The notes under the pieces: generated by a model
Databases searched by the model: none
Told to the model about the DNA's origin: nothing
What the model saw: the letters and a program-made list of their open reading frames with translations, nothing else
Translations under genes and position numbers: made by a program
From: Pararhodospirillum photometricum DSM 122
GTDB taxonomy: Bacteria > Pseudomonadota > Alphaproteobacteria > Rhodospirillales > Rhodospirillaceae
Length of the DNA stretch: 8,318 nt
NCBI RefSeq assembly: GCF_000284415.1
Contig: NC_017059.1
Coordinates: forward strand, 2,239,515-2,247,832
Direction of reading: 5' to 3'
Part shown: positions 6,985-8,318 of the stretch, piece by piece
Layout: every line of letters begins with the position of its first letter
Position numbering within the stretch: the stretch's first letter is position 1

Positions 6985-7857
6985 TCACGCCGGCGCCGCG
7001 TGCGCTTGCATGAACGACTGAAGCTTCTCAAACGCCCGCACCTCGATTTGGCGCACGCGCTCGCGGGAGATGCCGTAGCGGTGAGACAGATCCTCCAGGG
7101 TCGTCGGCTCGTCGCGCAGGCGCCGCTCGCTCAAGATGGCGCGCTCGCGGTCGTTGAGATGGGTCATCGCCTGGGTCAGCAGGCCGTGGCGCTGCTGCAT
7201 TTCCTCGGATTGGGCAAGACGGGTTTCCTGGCTGTCGGTTTCATCGACCAGCCAGTCCTGCCACTCCCCCTCGGCGTCGGCGCGCACGGGGGCATTGAGG
7301 GAGTGGTCGGGGCTGCCGAGCCGCCGGTTCATGGAGATCACGTCGTTTTCCGGGACGCCGAGGGCGGTGGCGATGAAGCTGACGTTTTCCGGGCTCATAT
7401 CGCCGTCTTCCATCAACTGAAGCTTGCCCTTCATCTTGCGAAGGTTGAAAAACAGCTTCTTTTGCGCGGCGGTCGTCCCCATTTTGACCAGGGACCACGA
7501 GTGGAGGATGTATTCCTGGATCGAGGCCCGGATCCACCACATGGCATAGGTCGCCAAGCGGAAGCCCCGCTCCGGGTCGAAGCGCTTGACGGCCTGCATC
7601 AACCCCACGTTACCTTCACTGATGACTTCAGCCATGGGGAGGCCGTAGCCCCGATAACCCATGGCAATTTTCGCGACCAAACGCAAATGGCTGGTCACCA
7701 GCCGATGCGCCGCTTCCGTGTTGCCACTGTCGCGCAGGCGGGTTGCGAGGGAGTATTCTTCCTCGGGGGTCAGCATGGGGTACTTGCGAATTTCTTGCAA
7801 GTAGCGGGTGAGGTTGCCTTCGGGGCCCCTGATCAGTCCGACTGTAGCGCTCGCCAT
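6985..7857 (-). CDS. rpoH: RNA polymerase heat-shock sigma factor (sigma-32)
   Basis: Directs RNA polymerase to heat-shock promoters (chaperones, proteases). 290 residues from the chosen start. Sigma-70-family parts are clear: region 2 (VISEGNVGLMQAVKRFDP through TYAMWWIRASI, about 77-113) for core binding and -10 recognition, and a region 4 helix-turn-helix (TLEDLSHRYGISRERVRQIE, about 253-272). The RpoH-specific box, QKKLFFNLR at 132-140, separates it from RpoD and other group members. A GTG at 7863 is in frame, but AGGAGGA at 7864-7870 directly abuts it, whereas the ATG at 7857 lies 6 nt away; the ATG is therefore preferred. A promoter and structured leader lie upstream. The RluA-family gene ends 183 nt upstream on the same strand. 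Many alphaproteobacteria have two rpoH genes; which paralogue this is cannot be decided here. Confidence 0.96.
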   Translation of the reverse strand: MASATVGLIRGPEGNLTRYLQEIRKYPMLTPEEEYSLATRLRDSGNTEAAHRLVTSHLRLVAKIAMGYRGYGLPMAEVISEGNVGLMQAVKRFDPERGFRLATYAMWWIRASIQEYILHSWSLVKMGTTAAQKKLFFNLRKMKGKLQLMEDGDMSPENVSFIATALGVPENDVISMNRRLGSPDHSLNAPVRADAEGEWQDWLVDETDSQETRLAQSEEMQQRHGLLTQAMTHLNDRERAILSERRLRDEPTTLEDLSHRYGISRERVRQIEVRAFEKLQSFMQAHAAPA

Positions 7858-7863
7858 GACCAC

Positions 7864-7870
7864 TCCTCCT
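7864..7870 (-). promoter_or_regulatory. Shine-Dalgarno of rpoH
   Basis: Minus-strand AGGAGGA, a near-complete anti-16S match, ends 6 nt before ATG 7857. The spacing rules out GTG 7863 and fixes the rpoH start. It lies outside the leader hairpin at 7894-7967, so that hairpin would not bury it directly. Confidence 0.88.
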
Positions 7871-7893
7871 GTGCCGTTCCGGTTTTTGTTGTT

Positions 7894-7967
7894 GGCGCGT
7901 GACCGGTGCCCCCGTCGGGCTCTTCATGGCTCCTTACGATCGGGGGCGCTGTCGGGATCACGCGGCC
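7894..7967 (-). promoter_or_regulatory. Structured 5' leader of rpoH
   Basis: On the minus strand, GG-CGCGTGATC (7967-7956, one bulged C at 7965) pairs with GGTCACGCG-CC (7904-7894) including one T-G wobble. Inside it GCCCCCG (7947-7941) pairs exactly with CGGGGGC (7914-7908). The 26-nt apical loop contains TAAGGAG close to an ATG at 7927, which opens a reading frame running out of phase into rpoH. The hairpin ends 24 nt before the rpoH Shine-Dalgarno. rpoH mRNAs are known in several bacteria to be controlled by leader structure; that this one is regulatory is inference. Confidence 0.45.
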
Positions 7968-7998
7968 GGTTGGTTTTTTCTCCTTTCCCCTAGACCTT

Positions 7999-8028
7999 AG
8001 GATAGGGCCAGGACGGGGGTGGGTCAAG
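7999..8028 (-). promoter_or_regulatory. Promoter of rpoH
   Basis: Minus-strand TTGACC (8027-8022), a 17-nt spacer and TATCCT (8004-7999) give a good housekeeping sigma-70-type promoter (9 of 12 consensus bases, ideal spacing). Transcription would begin near 7992, giving a leader of about 135 nt. The same bases also read as a sigma-32-like pair: CTTGAC (8028-8023), 15 nt, then CCCTATCC (8007-8000), close to CTTGAA and CCCCATNT. Autoregulation by RpoH is thus possible. Confidence 0.6.
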
Positions 8029-8040
8029 AAGCTTTGGGTG

Positions 8041-8318
8041 TTAAATACTCTCCAAGAGAGTAAGGAGGGCTGTCATATCTGCAGGAAGTTCGGACTCGAA
8101 CAGAATTTCCCGGCCATCGCGCGGGTGGCGAAAGCCGATTTGATAGGCATGCAGGGCCTGACGCCCGAAGTTTGCCAGCCGGGGGTCCAGGCCTTTGGGC
8201 AGCGACTTACGACCATAGAGAGGATCGCCAAGCAGGGGATGGCCGAGATGGGCCATATGGACCCGCACCTGATGGGTCCGGCCGGTGGCAAGCCGACACT
8301 CGATCAAAGAGACAGCCC
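8041..8318 (-). CDS. RluA/RluD-family 23S rRNA pseudouridine synthase, C-terminal part
   Basis: Only the last 92 codons are in the window; the gene enters from the right edge and its start lies outside. The visible part is the conserved C-terminal core of the family: IECRLATGRTHQVRVHMAHLGHPLLGDPLYG, then RQALHAYQIGFRHP and a short tail ending LLTLLESI. These enzymes turn uridine into pseudouridine in 23S rRNA. The catalytic aspartate (in the GRLD motif) and any N-terminal S4 domain are upstream and not visible. RluD is the best guess because an rluD-type gene ahead of rpoH is common in alphaproteobacteria, but RluC or a tRNA-acting member is not excluded, so no symbol is given. The TTG at 8307 is an internal leucine, not a start. 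Confidence 0.9.
   Translation of the reverse strand, partial: AVSLIECRLATGRTHQVRVHMAHLGHPLLGDPLYGRKSLPKGLDPRLANFGRQALHAYQIGFRHPRDGREILFESELPADMTALLTLLESI
8046..8062 (-). terminator. Weak hairpin over the stop of the pseudouridine synthase gene
   Basis: TACTCTC (8046-8052) and GAGAGTA (8056-8062) are exact complements around a 3-nt loop. On the minus strand the stem covers the last codons and is followed by TTTAA. The stem is only 7 bp and AT-rich, so termination would be weak; some transcription may read on into rpoH. Confidence 0.35.

Noticed and set aside
7000..7902. 300-codon plus-strand frame opposite rpoH
   Set aside because: Antisense shadow of rpoH with the typical His/Gly/Val-rich composition; rpoH itself is unambiguous.

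Overview
The window is high-GC DNA whose gene content points to an alphaproteobacterium, most like the Rhodospirillales. The indications are an RpoH-type sigma factor directly downstream of an RluA-family pseudouridine synthase gene, a HisZ/PurA pair, and GGGGAGGC-type palindromic repeats between genes. The organism assignment is inference from protein flavour and gene order, not a database match.

Layout, plus strand. The window opens inside a membrane-bound family 2 glycosyltransferase (1-1341, N-terminus missing). A spacer follows that holds a 35-bp perfect inverted repeat. Next come hisZ (1629-2792, regulatory subunit of the first histidine-biosynthesis enzyme) and purA (2860-4149, adenylosuccinate synthetase). 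After a short spacer with a hairpin there is a two-gene unit: a 675-residue pseudokinase-like protein with a C-terminal tail anchor (4281-6308) and, 7 nt later, a 188-residue polytopic membrane protein of unknown function (6316-6882). A second copy of the inverted repeat closes this block.

Layout, minus strand. Reading leftward from the right edge are the C-terminal part of an RluA/RluD-family rRNA pseudouridine synthase (8318-8041) and then rpoH (7857-6985), the heat-shock sigma factor. rpoH has a good promoter, a leader of about 135 nt that can fold into a long hairpin, and a strong Shine-Dalgarno sequence that fixes its start at the ATG at 7857. rpoH converges on the membrane-protein gene, and repeat copy 2 sits between the two stop codons.

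Most genes are housekeeping. The least explained material is the pseudokinase/membrane-protein pair, the two-copy palindromic repeat family, and the structured rpoH leader. No CRISPR array, tRNA, rRNA, transposase or phage gene was seen.
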